This document shows, piece by piece, positions 9,718-21,340 of a stretch of DNA of 64,000 nt. Both the position numbers and the translations under genes were made by a program. The notes below the pieces were generated by a model that saw only the letters and a program-made list of their open reading frames with translations, had not been told where the DNA came from and made no database searches. The first letter of the stretch is position 1. The number at the start of each line of letters is the position of its first letter. Source of the stretch: Chionoecetes opilio (taxonomy: Eukaryota > Arthropoda > Malacostraca > Decapoda > Majidae); assembly GCA_016584305.1 (NCBI GenBank), contig JACEEZ010010106.1, forward strand, positions 236,470-300,469, in the 5' to 3' direction.

Positions 9718-12700
9718 AACTATTATCCAGCTTGCCTTTGTGTTGTGTGTGTGGTGTGTGTGTGTAGGAGGTGTGAGGGGTGTGAAACAGTTGAGCCGTT
9801 TATGGCGGAGGAAGGATATGGGGGGGGTACGACTGAGTCTCAGGGAGAGAGGAGCAGGTAGGTAATGGCCGAAGATTTGCGGGCAGGGTTGGAGATAATG
9901 AAAAAGGGGTAGGCTTGTCAAGCTCCGAGTGTAAAGGGAATTTTGGGGGGAATGTACCAACTCGACTACTGAATCCTCACCCCGGTACCCCGCCAGCCTC
10001 TCCCTACCTCTACGGATAAGGAAACTGTATGAAGGAAAGTTCAAGTTTAAAGGCCGAGACTGTACAGTCTGTACTTAGTACAGACGAGAGGAAAACCTCC
10101 CAACTAAGACCAAGACCAAAATAACACAAAATAATAAATACAAAGAAAGAATAGAGGGCAACAGGGCTAAACGAGACTGCCTGTTTGACTACTTTATATC
10201 ACTATAATTTCTACGTGTAAGAGGCAAAACACAGTAAAGTTGAAGGCTCATCCTCACCTTCCACTCCCTCTGGCCGAGGTTGGCCAAAACAGAAGTGAGT
10301 AAAGACACCATGCAGTAAAAAAAAACTAACATGAAATTGATAAGAAAAAAACCCGCAACAAAATGACTTAAAACCATATAAATTGAGCTGAGTAGCTGAT
10401 ACTAAAGCCTGTTCACACTGTAAACATCTGGCTCACCGAGCCTGCCATGACTCGGGCCACGACAACCCAGTGACTTTCGGATTTGACAAGTCGGCTCCCA
10501 CGCTCGGAATATGGGGGATGTTTTTTGGTGTCTTGGTGTCGGCTAGTATAATTGCCGACGTCGCCGTCGTCACCTGTTAACAACTAGTTGGATTCGTCCA
10601 ACTAGTTGCCAACATGTCGACGACATGCTGGCAAATAGTCTCAAGACGAGTCTCATTGTAATTTTTTGAACTGGCGCCATGTCTACGACAACTACAATTC
10701 TGACGATCGATTGGCCGACAGTCGCAGACGATCTTGACGACAGTCATGCAGACGGTCGCCAACTGTCGGCAAGACTGTCTGACTGTCCAGTTTGGCCAGC
10801 GAGAAAATTAGTTGGCCGACACACTGATAACTTGATAGCGGTCGGTCGGCGTCTAAAAATATTTAGTCTTGGGAAATGCTGCTAACTTGTCGGCAGTTAA
10901 TATCCCGCCAACATCTCACAATGTGTTAGCCGATATTTCCCAGCCGGCAGTCCAGGACCGGTTCTAAAAACTGACGCGGAAAACGCGCCTTTAGTTCTAT
11001 GAACGGGGGGGGGGGGTCATCAGTTTGGGTTGAAAAATATCAATTTTTAAATATATATTTTAGAAAGAACTGTAACATCAGGGGCTGCTATGGTAAATTA
11101 ATTGTTCAGATTCAATCATCCTATTTACGGAATCCCCCCACCCCGTACATTCGTGGATGACGCCCGAGCTTGCCTGCCATGATGCGAGTGCGTTGTATTT
11201 CCATATCCTTTACAATTATTTTTGTTATTGTCATGTGTTTGGTAGCGGGGAGGTTGTGGCTGGTCGCCTTATACAGGGTCCGCGTTCATGTGAGATAACG
11301 TACTTTACAGCAAAAACCTCACGCGTATATCTGTCAAACACTAACAACATTTGTATCATCCTCAACGAGCCAAAAGTAGAGTAAGAAGAAGGTATCAATA
11401 GCGAGACGAGAAATGTTTCTGTGGTGAATCAAAGAGCTCAGAGTAAGAGGACGAGGAGAGCAAAGGCCTCCATACCCACACTTCGGGTGTTATAATATCC
11501 TTGCATAAGAGTGACAAGTTGCCAAATATTTTGAAAAGGTGGATCCAACTACATTATAAACAAAAAATTGGTTGTATAACTGTGCACTTATATGACTTTT
11601 TGGTGGAAAATATTTCAAATATTTTTTTCAAAAACGAACTTATGTTCCCAAAGACTACAAAACTTCAAATCACCGAAATTTTACATTCCAAACGATATCT
11701 ATAATAAGGAAAGTGTGTCTGTTTGTATGTCCGCGTAGGTTCCGCCCCAGTGCCCCAATCCCATCATAATGGCACAGTTTTGGAACCACTCGACCAGGGA
11801 AGGTTTTAAGCCCACTATGAGATGACCCGATATTTTTTTTTTTTTTTTTAGCAGCCTATAGTGAGAATTTGAGAAAAAAAGTGGTTGCGAGAATTAGAGA
11901 GAACTGCAACTCCGAAATGCCAGTGGTCGCTGGCAGTTTTTAACTCACAATTTGGGGGAAAAGTTGGTCAACTTGAAAGAAAAATATGGGCTTATTCCAC
12001 TGCACTTAAAACACAAAAGTATAATTTTAAGAACGATTTTCTTCTATATGTATATTGTATAGAAGGCCTGATTCTGTAAAACATTGTATTAACCAAATAA
12101 CCAAGAAAGGTTATAGTTGAGGAGGCGAGGTAAATGTACTCTATGATATTATACAGTCAATAACGTATGTTTAGAAGTTATCTATACCTAGGCAGTCATA
12201 TGTTCCTGTTTTTATTGTGTATCAATCAGATAGAAAGCACTGGAAGTGCAATGAGGTCGACGCGTGAAGTAGCAATGTTTTGATTCAATCTCCCCGCCAC
12301 AATCTCCCCGCCACCACTCCCCGCCGCGGCGTGTCGCCTCCACAATTATAACCTACATTGTCGCAGCAACAAGCCGATTTCGGCATTCTTTATTCTTCGT
12401 TTTTCCAAGGCATTGCTTATTGTATTTTGACAAGCGTTTGCCAGACGCAGCAGTACTGTCTTAGAAAACAGTGTGAACATCGCCCAAATTTTACATGCCA
12501 CAATATAATGTAAAAAATATATTAAGCTTTGCTACTCGAGGCGAGTAATTTGCATTAAATTGCTATCTTAGAACGTTCAATCGTAATGCATGTCATGCAT
12601 ACATTACTAGAACAACAGAAGAACGTTCTTTTTTAGTATTCAGATGCGGTGCATCAATATTTATCGCGAAATTGATTTATGAAAAATATTAGTCGCGGAG

Positions 12701-14905
12701 GGAAAACACAGTAGACCAACCTTTGAGTTAAAACTGCCAGCGACCACTGGCATTTCTCGAGTTTCAGTTCTCTCAATTAGAGAGAACTGCAACTCGAAAT
12801 GCAGTGGTGATGGCAGTTTAACTCACAATTGGTGAAGTTGGTCAACTTGAAAGAAAAATATGGGCTTATTCACTGCACTTAAACACACAATTATTTAAAA
12901 TTAAGAAACGATTTTCTGCTACATGTATATTGTATAGGTGCCTGATTCTGGGAAAACATTGTATATAAAACAAATAACCAGGCAGGTTATAGTTGAGGAG
13001 GCGAGATAAATGCTACTTATGATATTATATTGTCAATAACGAATGTTTAGAAAATATCTATACCTAGGCAGTAATTTTCCTGTTATATTGTGTATCAATC
13101 AGATAGAAAGCCTGGCAAATGCCCAAAGAGCACGCGTGAAGTCGTAATGTTTTGATTCAATCCCGCCACAATCTCCCCGCCACCAACTCCCCGCCGCGGC
13201 GTGGTCCCTCCGCAATTATAACATACATTGCGCAGCAAAAAGCCGATTCGGGATTCTTTATTCTTCGTTTTTTTCCAAGGGCATTGCTTATTGTATTTTG
13301 ACAAGCATTTTGCCAGATGCAGCATACTGTCTTAAAAAACAGTGTGAACATCGCCCAAATTTTACATGCCACAATATACATGTAAAAATATATTAAGTTT
13401 GCTACTCGAGGCGAGAATTTGCATTAAATTTCTATTATAGAACGTTCCATCGTAATGCATGTATCCATATAAAATTTGTAAACAACAGAAGAACTATATT
13501 TTTGGGATTCAGATGCGGCATCAATGTTTATCGCGAAATTAATTTATGAAAAATATTTGTCCGAGCAAAACACAGTAGACCAACCTTTGAGTTAAAACGC
13601 CAGCGACATGCATTTTCTGATTTTAGATCATTTGGAATTGAGGAAACCTTGATGTAGGGTGATGGGAATGGGTGAATGAATAGGTGGGGTGATGGGTAAT
13701 GGGTGTGGGGGAGTGATGGGGGGGGGTGATGGTGATGGGTGAGGAATAGATGGGGGGTGATGGGTAATGGTGAGTGAATGGGTGTTTGGTGATGGGTAAT
13801 GGGTGAGGAATGGGTGGGGTGATGGGTATGGGTGAGTGAATGGGTGGGGGGTGTGGGGAATGGGTGAGTGATGGGTTGGGGGTGATGGAAGGGTTGGCGT
13901 TATACATACTTTAATCATGATTCAGAAAGCTAGAAGGGCTATTGAGAGTGTGTTTGGTGGCTTCGGCCCACAACAAGTGGTGGGCGAAGCCCACCATGGC
14001 CCCCGCAGGAGCTAGCCAAAAAGTCCCCGGAGGCGGCTTGCGGCGTACTTATAAAAGACAAATAAAAGGAACAAAAATGATCGAGTTTTTTGTTTATGAG
14101 CCGTATTTCAATTTTTATATGAAAAATGAAAAGAAGGTCAAAACAATAATGTATATTTATGAAGCAATCATAAAAGTCAATCATATAAGCTGAGATACTT
14201 TAAATATTAAATTACAAAATAATGTCGGCATAAATTTATAGTGATGAGTGAATAAAGACAGCTTAAAAAATAGGGTGAAAAAATTTCTGCTCTATACTTC
14301 AAACTTGGCCAAAATGATGTTTATATGACTTACTTCTGTTAGAAATATGAATCTCATACTGCAATTTGAAAATATACTGAAAATCCCCTCCCTTGTATTA
14401 AGCTCCCGTTTACGTATTGACAAACTGAACAGTTCCTCAATCACTCTCTTATGCTTGTTCAAAGCGCGGAATCATTTGAATAACTTTTTTTTGCACTCCC
14501 TTTAGTTTGTATATATATATTTTCTGTATTAGAGCAACTTGAATTGAACGCAATATTCAAAGTGAGGACGCATTATTGCATTGAAAAGTGTAAAAGAATG
14601 ACTATTCAGACATGTATTCGAAAGTATTTCCTATAAAACTGGTAAATTTGTTCATTTTGTTCACAGCTTCTGAACCATGTTTAGAGGATTTGAGGTCGCT
14701 GCTTACAATTAATTATCTAGCCTTTTTCTTCGATAACATTGAAAAGTTCACGTCCGTTCATTGAATAATTAGTTCGATCGTCATTACTTCTTATATGAAA
14801 AACTTAACACTTATCGGTATTAAATTTCATCTGCCACTTATTTTCATAACTATGTAAGAGTCTTTCAGAGACTGGAACGGAAGGCTTTACAACATTATCT
14901 AAAAT
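9718..14905. other. Second copy of the ~5.3-kb direct duplication
   Basis: Repeats 4398-9714 in the same order. From about 11260, and most strongly 12780-14460, it carries many single-base losses relative to the first copy (for example the shortened minisatellite and the GCGGCGTAC Helitron end). These are typical of unpolished consensus. Past 14905 it continues into unique sequence, while the first copy stops at the N. Confidence 0.85.
11698..14046 (+). mobile_element. Helitron copy inside the duplicated segment
   Basis: Counterpart of the 6392-8805 Helitron with the same dimer insertion and minisatellite (about 13650-13890). The terminal CTAG has been lost in noisy sequence. Probably the same locus assembled twice, so it should not be counted as an independent insertion. 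Confidence 0.7.
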
Positions 14906-14960
14906 ATTAGTTAAATATAAGTCTACATCCATTTCATTAGATAATACGCTCCAATATATG
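14380..14960 (-). pseudogene. LINE RT fragment, duplicate copy
   Basis: Same LINE remnant as 9180-9690, extended here upstream (toward 14960) by a weak SLKDSYIVMK-like stretch because this copy continues past the point where the first is cut by the N. Confidence 0.6.
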
Positions 14961-15000
14961 TTATAATCAATTAAATCGACCTGAGTATTTCAGAGTTAAT

Positions 15001-15240
15001 ATGTCTATACAGGAAATTCTGTATATCGCTAACGTTTTCCCTGTATATATTTTGAGGGCAAGACGAGAGGCCACGTTTTTCTCGGCCCAAAGTTTCAGGA
15101 TAAAGAGGGTGCACGCACTGTGTGGAAGTCAAAGTAGTTGGCGCAGTTCCGTCGTCGCCATGGGTAAACAGGTAAGATATGATCTTTGATCCTATCTAGA
15201 CACTTTGCAAGTACCAACGACAAGGTTATTGACTATACAA
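15001..15240 (+). other. Unassigned stretch with a possible first-exon signal
   Basis: At 15159 an ATG in good context (GTCGTCGCCATGGG) is followed after four codons (M-G-K-Q) by CAG/GTAAGA, a consensus splice donor. No downstream exon could be linked, so it is recorded only as a possible first coding exon. Confidence 0.15.
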
Positions 15241-15252
15241 AGCGCCACCACG

Positions 15253-15335
15253 CCAGGATGAACCTGGTGGGATCGAACGCAGGGACGCTGCACGCGAGCT
15301 CACAGCTCTACCCAACCGAGCCCCCTGGCGGCTGC
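15253..15335 (-). repeat. tRNA-derived SINE head
   Basis: On the minus strand, GGCTCGGTTGGGTAGAGCTG matches the polymerase III A box and GCGTTCGATCCCACC the B box, about 45 bp apart. The acceptor stem does not fold as a functional tRNA, and the context is repeat-rich, so I read it as a SINE head rather than a tRNA gene. Confidence 0.6.
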
Positions 15336-16162
15336 CATGGGAAAACACATGCGCACAACAAGATCATAATATTCCCCCCAAAAATTTTACCACAGAAATG
15401 TACATAAACACTTACCCCCCAAAGTAATATTTTTTTGGGTTGCCCTTCCTCTTGATTGCGTGGAGGGAGTCACCCAATGTGTATAAATTGTCCTCACTTA
15501 AGTTGTCCCAAACACATCTAGGAGAGCTGCCTTGAGTTTTGGTAAGGAACTTGTGTCCTCTTTCAGTTTCCTTTTTCATAAGAACCCACAGTTTTCGATG
15601 GGATTTAAGTCAGGACTTTTTGCGGGCCAGTTTTGAAAATATTTTACGGCACAATTTCCTAACCACTCCTTCACTGGCTTACATCTAGACACGGTGCACC
15701 GTCTTGCATGAATGTCTCAGCATTGCACTTGTCAAAGCACTCCTTTAAATTGTCAAGCATTAAGGCAGTGTTTCTTAACCTGGGGTGCTAGCACCCCCAG
15801 GGGGTGCTGAAATCAATTTTGGGGGGTGCTGGGAAATGCTCCATATATGGCAGTACAATGTTACAGTTCCTCGCAATGGATACAAAAGTATCGAAGGGAT
15901 ACTTTTTGGACATGAGTACTTTTTTTTATTTGTAAACTTTAACCTCATAATACTGACTTTCATTGAGAGTGTGTACTTTAAACTCGAGTGCTGATGTCTG
16001 ACGTGATACGGTTTGAGACTGCGCCGCTGCAGGCAGTAGCTGCGTAGTAGCAGAACAGCTCAAACCCACGCATCGTTGTGTTTCGCCTTAACTTCAAATT
16101 CCAGTAATACTGGTAAGACCATTGAAAGGTATACTCTTCCTCATTCGCTCTAACTCACTCAT

Positions 16163-16166
<4 letters not shown>

Positions 16167-16198
<32 letters not shown>

Positions 16199-16255
16199 CT
16201 CTCTCTCTCTTTTCTCTTCTCTCTCTTCTTCTTCTCTCTCTCTCTTTTCTTCAAT
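16167..16255. repeat. (CT)n microsatellite
   Basis: About 30 bp of pure CT followed by imperfect CT/TTCT runs, lying inside the hAT element. Confidence 0.9.
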
Positions 16256-16862
16256 GTGTCGCATCATTTTTTTTTATAGATGAATGCATTGATAACGCTT
16301 GTTTAAATCTGCACCATGTAGTGGGCCTGGAAAATGTTTGAGCCTACCCTAATCATTAAAATTTTCAGCTGTTTTTATTAAAATATCATTGGTTGACTAT
16401 AATTGTACACATATTATCATTACCTTACCCCCGAAGGTGGAATAATAATATGTGTTCGTCTGTGTCTGTTTGTTTTTTTCTCTGTTAAAATCACTCATAA
16501 AGTAGTTGCTCCAATTTCATGAAGTATTTTTTTTGGGGAACGCTATAGCTCATTTTCGCGACCGTATCGTTTGACTGGCTCAGTCCCGGGCGGACTTTTG
16601 TTTTCGCGAGACGGGCTGGCCCGGACTAGCCCGGACTATCTGGGCCAGCCGAGGGAGCAGGACCGCGTTGGCCCAGTGTGGGGAGAACTGGCGCATGCGC
16701 GCTACAGTCACGGGGAAGACGTCCAGGAGCTTCTCGTGCTGCTATAAGACAAAAATGAAACACCATGAGGGCCGACCTTAAGACTAAAGAAATTTCACGA
16801 AAATTACAATATTCGCAATTTGCTGAAACAACATCTTGGGAAATTAATGTACCGTCAACAAA

Positions 16863-17089
16863 ACTATAGTCGCCACTGCACTAATGTCACCAGGCACCAT
16901 ATACTATTACGAATTTTAGCATCACTACAGACTTAATTGTATGTGTTACTGAAGACATGAACAGTGTTATGTAGATAATGTAAACTACGTACTGTGCTCG
17001 TCTCTTCAGTGGCACATACAAGTCTGTAGTGATGCTAAAACTCGTAATATATGCCGTCCTGCGACATACAGTGCAGTGGCGACTATAGT
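16863..17089. repeat. Foldback with ~72-bp arms
   Basis: The arm 16863-16935 (starting ACTATAGTCGCCACTGCA) is mirrored by 17019-17089, with a loop of about 80 bp and a few mismatches. It abuts the Helitron end at 17098. Confidence 0.7.
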
Positions 17090-17097
17090 ATAGATAA

Positions 17098-17732
17098 CTA
17101 GCCGCAAAGCCGCCCTCCGGGCGGACTTTTTGGCTAGCTCCTGCGGAGGGCTATTGGTGGGCCTTCGGCCCACCACCTGTGTTTAGTGGGCCTTCGGCCC
17201 ACCAAACACAGCTTTCTGGAGAGTGTGTTTGGTGGGCCTTCGGCCCACCAAACACAGACTCTCCAGATAGCCCCTTCTAACTTTCCTGAAATCATGGATG
17301 TAAAAATGTATGTATTAACGCCTTACCCATCACCTACCACCCATTCACTCACCCATTACCCATCACCCCCCACCCACATTACCCATCACCACACACCCAT
17401 TCACTCACCCATCACCCATCACCCCCCACCCATTCCCTCACCCATCACCCCACACCCATTACCCATCACCCCACCCATTCACTCACCCATTACCCATCAC
17501 CCTCAATAAAGGGTTTTCCTCAATTCTCGCAACCCACATTTTTTTCACAATTCTCGCTAATAGGCTGCTAAAAAAAAAGAAGAAAAAAAGTGATCGGATC
17601 ATCTCATAAGTGGGCTTAAAAGTTGCCCCTGGTCGAGCTGGTTCCAAAACTGTGCCATATGATGGGATTGGGGCACGGGGGGCGGCACCTATCGCGGACA
17701 CACACACACACTTTCGCTTATATTATTATAGA
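17098..17732 (-). mobile_element. Compact non-autonomous Helitron
   Basis: Read on the minus strand it begins TCTATAATAATATAAGCG and ends GGCTAG before a T, with the CCGCCCGGAGGGCGG hairpin before the end. About 635 bp, with the minisatellite at 17322-17505 and no dimer insertion. This is the best available uninterrupted template for the family in this window. Confidence 0.8.
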
Positions 17733-17783
17733 AGATGTTATTGACGGTAAATGAAATGAGATTTCATCATTCAATTTTTCATA

Positions 17784-17834
17784 GTCATTCCTGCTACTTG
17801 ACTTCCCATTGAGAAGTCAAGTAGCAGGGATGAC
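17784..17834. repeat. Short hairpin, 22-bp stem
   Basis: GTCATTCCTGCTACTTGACT... at 17784-17805 pairs with 17813-17834 through a 7-nt loop, with one mismatch. A partial third copy of the arm (GGATGACTGCTAC) follows twice. Confidence 0.6.
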
Positions 17835-18464
17835 TGCTACGAGGGATGACTGCTACATTGCACAAGGCAAAACTTGCATGATAATAGGGCTAATAACAAG
17901 TACTCCACCAGTAAAAGGCCTGCTATATACGGAAATCCCCAAGTAGAGGGTGCCAGTACCTATACATGATGGTTATATAGGTTATATATAGTAAACGTTT
18001 GACATGGCTGCGACAGGTCTTGCAATATTGTGTTACTGGAATTTTTTCTCCGTCCAGAGATTTATAAACCTGACTCTCATCACACACAGAATGATGACCA
18101 CGGTTCACCTTTTATATGCCAATTAGAAGGTTATTTATTACTTGAGGTCAAATTAATAACCCTTTGGTGTGTCTTTGGGGGGGGAGGTAAAGCTGACAGG
18201 ACGGTAGGACCACCCACTTGATCCCCCAGCCAATAAGAACGACGAATGGGACGGGGCCAGTCTAGATGTGTTTTCGTGAGCATCAGCCTAGCCTGGACTA
18301 TTCAAGGCTGGCCTGGACCTGCCTGGTAAACGTCGCGAAAACGCGCTACTACCTATGGTCAAAACACTAATCAATTTAATTTTGAAGGTCAAATATCTAA
18401 GTTAGATTGGTGCTCTTTTGCTAACAACTTCTTTGTTTTCTCCATAGGCTTGTGTGATTCTGCA

Positions 18465-20090
18465 ATGCCAAAGACGCGTAAATGAAGTAACAAATATGCA
18501 CGTATGGCTTCAAATGCACTCCTGATCGTGGAGGACCCAAAACCGGGCACAATGTATGACCTGCCATTTTTTTATTTGCAACTCAAATTTGAAGCCTGCT
18601 AGACTCCGAGAACACTAGGTGAAGCATCCAGCTGCAAAACATGAACAGACTATCGACTGCAGGTATGGTATCGACAGCAGAGGGCTAGATATGACCAGAA
18701 AGGCACACTACCCCGACTTGGATTCAAGCCAGTACAGAAACCCCATATGCAAGCTTCCTATGAGGTGGCATACCAGTGCATCAGGGAGAAGGCTTCGCAT
18801 TTGGCTCCGGAAACTTGGTTAAGCCATGCACCATTCGGATGGTAGAATTGGTTCTTGGACCAGAGGCAGACATGATGAAAAAAGTGCCTCTGTCCAACGA
18901 TGTCATCACAGGGAGAGTTGCATATATGATTTGCCACATATTGGACCATATTGTTCAGGAGATTATGGACAGTCCCATCCGTCTCCAGTTGGATGAATCA
19001 ACTGATGTTTCCAGCATGAGTCAACTGATTTTGTATAACCTGTACATCAAGGATGGTGAAATTAACGATGAATTCCTCTTCTGCGCGGCATTGCAAATGA
19101 CTACGAAGGCAGCGGAAGTATTCCGACTCTTGGACGAGTTCTTTAAGAAGCATCATATCAAGTGGAAGAAGGTAGGGTCGGTCTGCACAGATGGTGCTCC
19201 AGCCATGATAGGGAATAGGTTTGGCTTTACTGCTTTGTTTAAGAAGAGGGTACCCGATATCATCATGAAGCACTGTATTCTCAATCGCCATGCTTTGGCT
19301 GCAAAGATGGGTTTCCGTCTCACCTCAAGAAGTTTCTGTCTGTGTTCAACTTGTGAATTTTATAGGGGTCGTCCTTTAAACCCAGACACAGATGTTCAAG
19401 TTACTTGGTGAGGAGATGGGAAGTGAATATCAAGCCCCTTTTCTGCCACACAGAAGTGCGGTGGCTCTCCCCGTTGGAAAATCCTGCCCCGTGTTGCAGA
19501 GCTCAAGGATGAAATTTCAATATTCCTCCGAGAATATCGGAATAAGTTCGCTGAAAATTTTTAGGACGAAATGTTCATCCTCTCTCTCTCTCCTATCTGG
19601 CAGACATTTTCAGCCATTTGAATGAACTCAACTTGTCCATGCAAGGCATGTTTGCTAACAATCTTGTTTGTGCAGAGAAGGTAGAAGCCTTCAAGAAGAA
19701 GCTTTCACTCTGGAAGTCGAATCCAGGGAGGGAATGTGGGAATCTTTCCTATCCTGGACGAGATATTGGGGAATAAGACAGCTCCCCATGCTTGTAGAAA
19801 ATATTGTTGCTCACCTCTCTCACCTTGAGACCACCATGACAAAGTACTTTTCCCAAGGATCATATTTTCCAGAAATGGATTCAGCAGCCCTTCCTGGCAG
19901 ACATGAGTGATGCTGACAACCTCAAGGAGGAGCTTATTGATCTGCAGGTGAACCAGGGTTGTCAGACAAAATTCCGTATATTACCATTGTCTGGCTTCTG
20001 GTGTGATCAGTTGGTAGCGTACCCTGGACTGGCGAGGGCAGCGCTGGAGATGCTTTTGCCGATAGTATTGGCATCCTTGGTGTTTTATAT
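18465..20090 (+). pseudogene. hAT transposase, ZBED/SCAND3-like, frameshifted
   Basis: Starts at ATG 18465 (MPKTRK, then a stop) just after a polypyrimidine-TAG acceptor at about 18448. The clearest block (about 18830-19300) reads RLQLDESTDVSSMSQL (first catalytic Asp), CTDGAPAMIGN (second Asp) and HCILNRHALAAK (the conserved CxxH-type segment). Then come SYLADIFSHLNELNLSMQG (about 19600) and, near 19900, LADMSDADNLKEELIDLQ leading into a C-terminal region by about 20090. At least four frame changes and several stops are present. It belongs to the hAT element at 15766-20258 and would have acted on its CAGYGTTTCTTAACC ends. Confidence 0.8.
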
Positions 20091-20264
20091 TTGGAGAATG
20101 AACAAAACAAATGATCAAGTAGTACTTCACTTCACTTTACTTTATCCCTGTAGCAACTGTAGTCCTTGTAAACAGATGTTAGCCAGAAATAGGGGGTGCT
20201 GGACTTCCTAGAGCTGACTACAGGGGGTGCTGAGGTCGGAAAAGGTTAAGAAACGCTGCATTAA

Positions 20265-21340
20265 GGGGATCGGCCGGTCAGAATATGACGAAAATCCGAG
20301 AAATTCACAAAATGTATATTATTTTTCCTCAGCTTCGTACACCCTTTGAGAGTCTAAATACGAAGTATTTCATCAAAATTCGCCTTAGATTTTATTATAC
20401 GGGTGTGTTATGGACCCCCCCATCCCCCCTATTTTTCATGCTATTTTGTTCCACCTTTTTTTGCAATTTTTTTGAAATTACTCTTTAGAGTGATACATGG
20501 CATCTGTCGTAGGTATAAATAGAAAAAAAAACGAAAAAAAAACGCAAACACCTACAATTACGGGATGCCCATGGAGGTTTCTAAGCAAAAACTTGGCAAC
20601 AATGAGTAGCTTGGGCAACTCTGATACCCACTCTCAGTGAGATAATACCCTGCCTCATGCTGAGGCAGGGGGGGACCAGGAGCCTGAAGACTGAAGATTG
20701 TATACCAGAACATGAACATATATGATTGAATGTAAATAAATCTAATTTTAGTATATGTGTTATAACTCATAAAAGAAAAGGTAATGCCATTATATCACTT
20801 ACTGATGCTTGTTCACAGGTATTCAAAAACTTTATTGGCCCGTATCTCAAAACATAAGTTCCTTACATTCAAATTATATCTCCATCTTTAGTTTTGGGCC
20901 AATTTCAATGAAAAAAAATACACAATATGCCCAAACCTGATAAAATGAAGTTACGACTTGCTTTTCTTCATATCTGACAGAGCAAAGTTTTATCAGATTC
21001 TTTTGTGTGTGTTTGAGTGGTAAAAATGGGATTGAAAATTTGAAAATTCATATCCAGCAAACCATACATTTTTATTCAGTTATCTCGACGTAACTTTGAT
21101 GGTCTGAACAAAGTTCTTGTACCATATTTATTTCATTGGTGTAGGTTAATTATCATAGGAGAAGTTAGCATTTCAAAATAACCAAAAAAACAAACAAATA
21201 TTATATTGTGAAAAAAATAAAAGCCACACATTATGTTTCTTGGTCTACAATTGTTGTACATGGTGTCCCTAATTTATGGTATACATATCATAACCTTTGC
21301 CCAATAAATTACAAAAAATTACAAAAACCGGCCGAGCCCC
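20265..21340. mobile_element. TTAA-flanked non-autonomous DNA transposon
   Basis: Ends GGGGATCGGCCGGT and, on the complement of the right side, GGGGCTCGGCCGGT. TTAA stands on both sides (20261-20264 and 21341-21344). It sits exactly between two blocks of the Tc1 gene whose reading joins through one TTAA. No coding region. A TTAA target fits piggyBac or Kolobok. Confidence 0.8.

Larger units (their letters stand above)
16546..18348. mobile_element. TIR element with CTA target duplication, nested in the hAT
   Basis: The left end TAGCTCATTTTCGCGAC pairs with the complement of the right end, TAGCGCGTTTTCGCGAC, at 14 of 17 positions. CTA flanks both sides (16543-16545 and 18349-18351). The interior holds a foldback, a Helitron and a hairpin; no transposase is seen. 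Confidence 0.5.
15766..20258. mobile_element. hAT transposon with perfect 8-bp target duplication
   Basis: The left end CAGTGTTTCTTAACCTGGGG and the right end (complement CAGCGTTTCTTAACC) are typical hAT termini, followed by AGCACCCCC repeats on both sides. CATTAAGG flanks it at 15758-15765 and 20259-20266, a perfect 8-bp duplication. It carries a decayed ZBED-type transposase at 18465-20090 and has been invaded by the CTA-flanked element at 16546-18348. Its target spans the junction of the Tc1 gene and the TTAA element, so it is younger than both. Confidence 0.9.

Noticed and set aside
15253..15335. tRNA gene on minus
   Set aside because: A and B boxes are good, but no proper acceptor stem or anticodon arm could be folded; SINE head is more likely.
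17784..17834. microRNA precursor
   Set aside because: The hairpin is only about 51 nt with a 7-nt loop, shorter than usual animal precursors, and lies in repeat DNA.
18776..19411. Host ZBED-type protein-coding gene
   Set aside because: It lies within clear hAT ends and an 8-bp duplication and is frameshifted, so it is the element's own dead transposase.
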